From the NCBI RefSeq assembly GCF_000308535.1, contig NZ_BAFW01000174.1, positions 1-53,023 on the forward strand: 53,023 nucleotides of DNA. The letters run 5' to 3'. The translations under genes and the position numbers were made by a program. The notes below the pieces were generated by a model that saw nothing but the letters and a program-made list of their open reading frames with translations, made no database searches and was not told the DNA's origin. The DNA is from Nocardia cerradoensis NBRC 101014. GTDB lineage: Bacteria; Actinomycetota; Actinomycetes; Mycobacteriales; Mycobacteriaceae. Within the stretch, counting starts at the first letter, position 1. Each line of letters opens with the position of its first letter. Below are positions 51,864 to 53,023 of the stretch, in pieces.

Positions 51864-51877
51864 TGACCGGCCAGTCA
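51864..51877. promoter_or_regulatory. TetR-type operator TGACCGGCCAGTCA
   Basis: Near-perfect 14-bp palindrome (two central mismatches) just upstream of the membrane-protein/TetR operon, with TTGACT next to it. Confidence 0.6.
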
Positions 51878-51908
51878 ATACGTCAATGGGCTCCTCGGCA
51901 CATCCGCG

Positions 51909-52829
51909 CTATTCGTCGGCGACCCGAATGATCGTTCTGCCGGGCGTGCGGTGGCGGCGGGCGAACGCCGACGCGGTCTCGGCGAGTGGTCGCACCGAGC
52001 CGACGACGGGCTCGAGTCGCCCGTTCCTGACCCGCTCGGCGAGATCGGCGAGGCGCACACGGTCGGGTTCGACGACGAAGAAGACGGCCCGCCCGTCCCT
52101 GGGCTGCGTGGTGGGCGGCATGGCGATGGTGACGAGAGTGCCACCGGGACGGACCAATTCGGTCGATCGCTCGAGGATTCGGCCCCCGATGACGTCGAAT
52201 ACCACGTCCACCGCACCGGCGTCGCGCAGGTCGTCGCCGTCCAGATCGAGGAACGCCTGTGCGCCGAGCCCGAGCACGATGTCACGGTCGCCGGCTCGGC
52301 CGGTGCCGATCACGTGCGCACCCACCTCGCGCGCGAGCTGCACGGCGATCGAGCCGACACCACCCGCGGCGCCGTGTATCAGGACCGTCCGGCCACACGT
52401 CAGGTGCGCGTGGTCGAACAACCCCTGCCATGCGGTCAGGCCGGAAATGGGCAGCGCGGCGGCCACGGTGTAGTCGATATCGGCCGCGAGCGGGGCGAGG
52501 TTGCGGGCCTCCACCGCGGTGTATTCGGCCAGCGATCCGTCACGCGCCCAGTCGGTCGGCCCGAAAACCCGCTGGCCGACGGTGAGACCGGTGGTTCCGT
52601 AGCCGAGTTCGACCACGACACCGGCCAGTTCGTGGCCGGGGATGGCGGGTGTCCGGTCGCGACCGGCGCGGTCCGACCAGGTCGCCGGCCACCCGAGTTC
52701 GCCGGGTGTGAAGCCGGCGGCGTGCACCCGCACCACGACATCGTTCTCCGCGGCGTGCGGGTAGGGCATGTCGGTCACCGTGAGCCCGGCGATACCGGAA
52801 TCACGGTCGCGCACGATGATCGCTCGCAT
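51909..52829 (-). CDS. Zinc-less NADPH:quinone oxidoreductase (MDR family)
   Basis: 306-residue medium-chain reductase. The NADPH motif GAAGGVGSIAVQLA lies near residues 150-165 (also HGAAGGVG). GHELAGVV is near 67, and the catalytic-zinc cysteines of alcohol dehydrogenases are absent, as in QOR-type enzymes. GGA precedes the ATG. It reduces quinones or other alkenals with NADPH. It is directly upstream of the membrane-protein/TetR operon in the same direction, so the TetR may also influence it, though its own promoter is beyond 52830. Confidence 0.9.
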   Translation of the reverse strand: MRAIIVRDRDSGIAGLTVTDMPYPHAAENDVVVRVHAAGFTPGELGWPATWSDRAGRDRTPAIPGHELAGVVVELGYGTTGLTVGQRVFGPTDWARDGSLAEYTAVEARNLAPLAADIDYTVAAALPISGLTAWQGLFDHAHLTCGRTVLIHGAAGGVGSIAVQLAREVGAHVIGTGRAGDRDIVLGLGAQAFLDLDGDDLRDAGAVDVVFDVIGGRILERSTELVRPGGTLVTIAMPPTTQPRDGRAVFFVVEPDRVRLADLAERVRNGRLEPVVGSVRPLAETASAFARRHRTPGRTIIRVADE

Positions 52830-52969
52830 GCTGGAGTCCTTTCCGGGACGCCATTCGGGCCGGAAGTGTGGCGTAGTAAACAATCGCAGAAAAGACCTGC
52901 GTAACAAGGACTTTCGTGCGTTGCCGGCGACCTCCGCCGTGACGGGCAGCCTGTCGACCGACTACATAC

Positions 52970-53006
52970 CTCATCCCCCGCGGTCGGGAGGACCACGAGG
53001 GATGAG
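52970..53006. other. Hairpin near the right window edge
   Basis: Arms CTCATCCC and GGGATGAG flank a GC-rich 21-base loop. It may be a terminator of a gene outside the window; no frame in 52830-53023 is supported as a gene. Confidence 0.4.
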
Positions 53007-53023
53007 ACCCGAGCGACGACGGC

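Noticed and set aside
52970..53006. Riboswitch at the right edge
   Set aside because: Only one simple hairpin is seen and no conserved riboswitch core; the downstream gene is outside the window.

Overview
The window is high-GC DNA with tightly packed, often ATGA-overlapping genes, GTG/TTG starts and many Rieske oxygenases, extradiol dioxygenases and IclR/TetR/GntR regulators. A CYP125-type P450, kshA, kstD, hsaA, hsaC and a TnnAACnnGTTnnA box point to a mycolic-acid actinobacterium (Nocardia or Rhodococcus; a Nocardia-like secreted protein at 15763-16575 favours Nocardia). No rRNA, tRNA, CRISPR array or intact insertion sequence was seen.

Region 1 (1-15548) is a catabolic locus for an unidentified, probably cyclic, substrate. 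It holds an acyl-CoA ligase, an IclR regulator, a ferredoxin/ferredoxin reductase pair, a SsuABC/TauABC-type importer, a carbazole-dioxygenase-like Rieske oxygenase, a 38-residue membrane peptide, an M20-fold protein, an MhpB-like extradiol dioxygenase, meta-cleavage hydrolases, two MaoC-fold hydratases and an MFS exporter. Four copies of one 24-bp palindromic element lie before its transcription units. Two of its hydrolase-fold proteins lack the residues needed for hydrolysis.

Region 2 (15487-20123) is a scar zone. It has a secreted hypothetical protein, an SDR 3' end antisense to the MFS gene, a twice-deleted aldehyde dehydrogenase and a flavin oxidoreductase gene reduced to its two ends (35 codons), next to three intact SDR genes.

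Region 3 (20184-33951) looks like an N-heterocycle (pyridine-type) pathway. It has an NCS1 permease, a GntR regulator and a 12-gene operon read from 33925 to 22876: Rieske beta and alpha subunits, a maleamate-amidase-like hydrolase, a NuoF-like reductase, ferredoxin, SDR, a NicX-like 2,5-dihydroxypyridine dioxygenase, a LigA-LigB fusion, a nitrilase-fold amidase, a small unknown, maleate isomerase and an Old Yellow Enzyme-type reductase. Related TGTATACA palindromes precede the permease, the regulator and the operon.

Region 4 (34267-43797) is a partial steroid-ring degradation module: cyp125-like and hsaD-like genes diverging from a KstR-type box, TetR and IclR regulators around a 21-bp palindrome, and the operon hsaA-hsaC-kstD-kshA plus a small cysteine protein.

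Region 5 (44025-53023) carries a 1228-residue membrane NACHT NTPase with a C-terminal six-bladed NHL propeller of the PknD sensor type, a phospholipase-D-fold protein, a methyltransferase, a TetR/membrane-protein pair and a zinc-less quinone oxidoreductase. The NACHT-NHL protein is the most unusual single architecture in the window.
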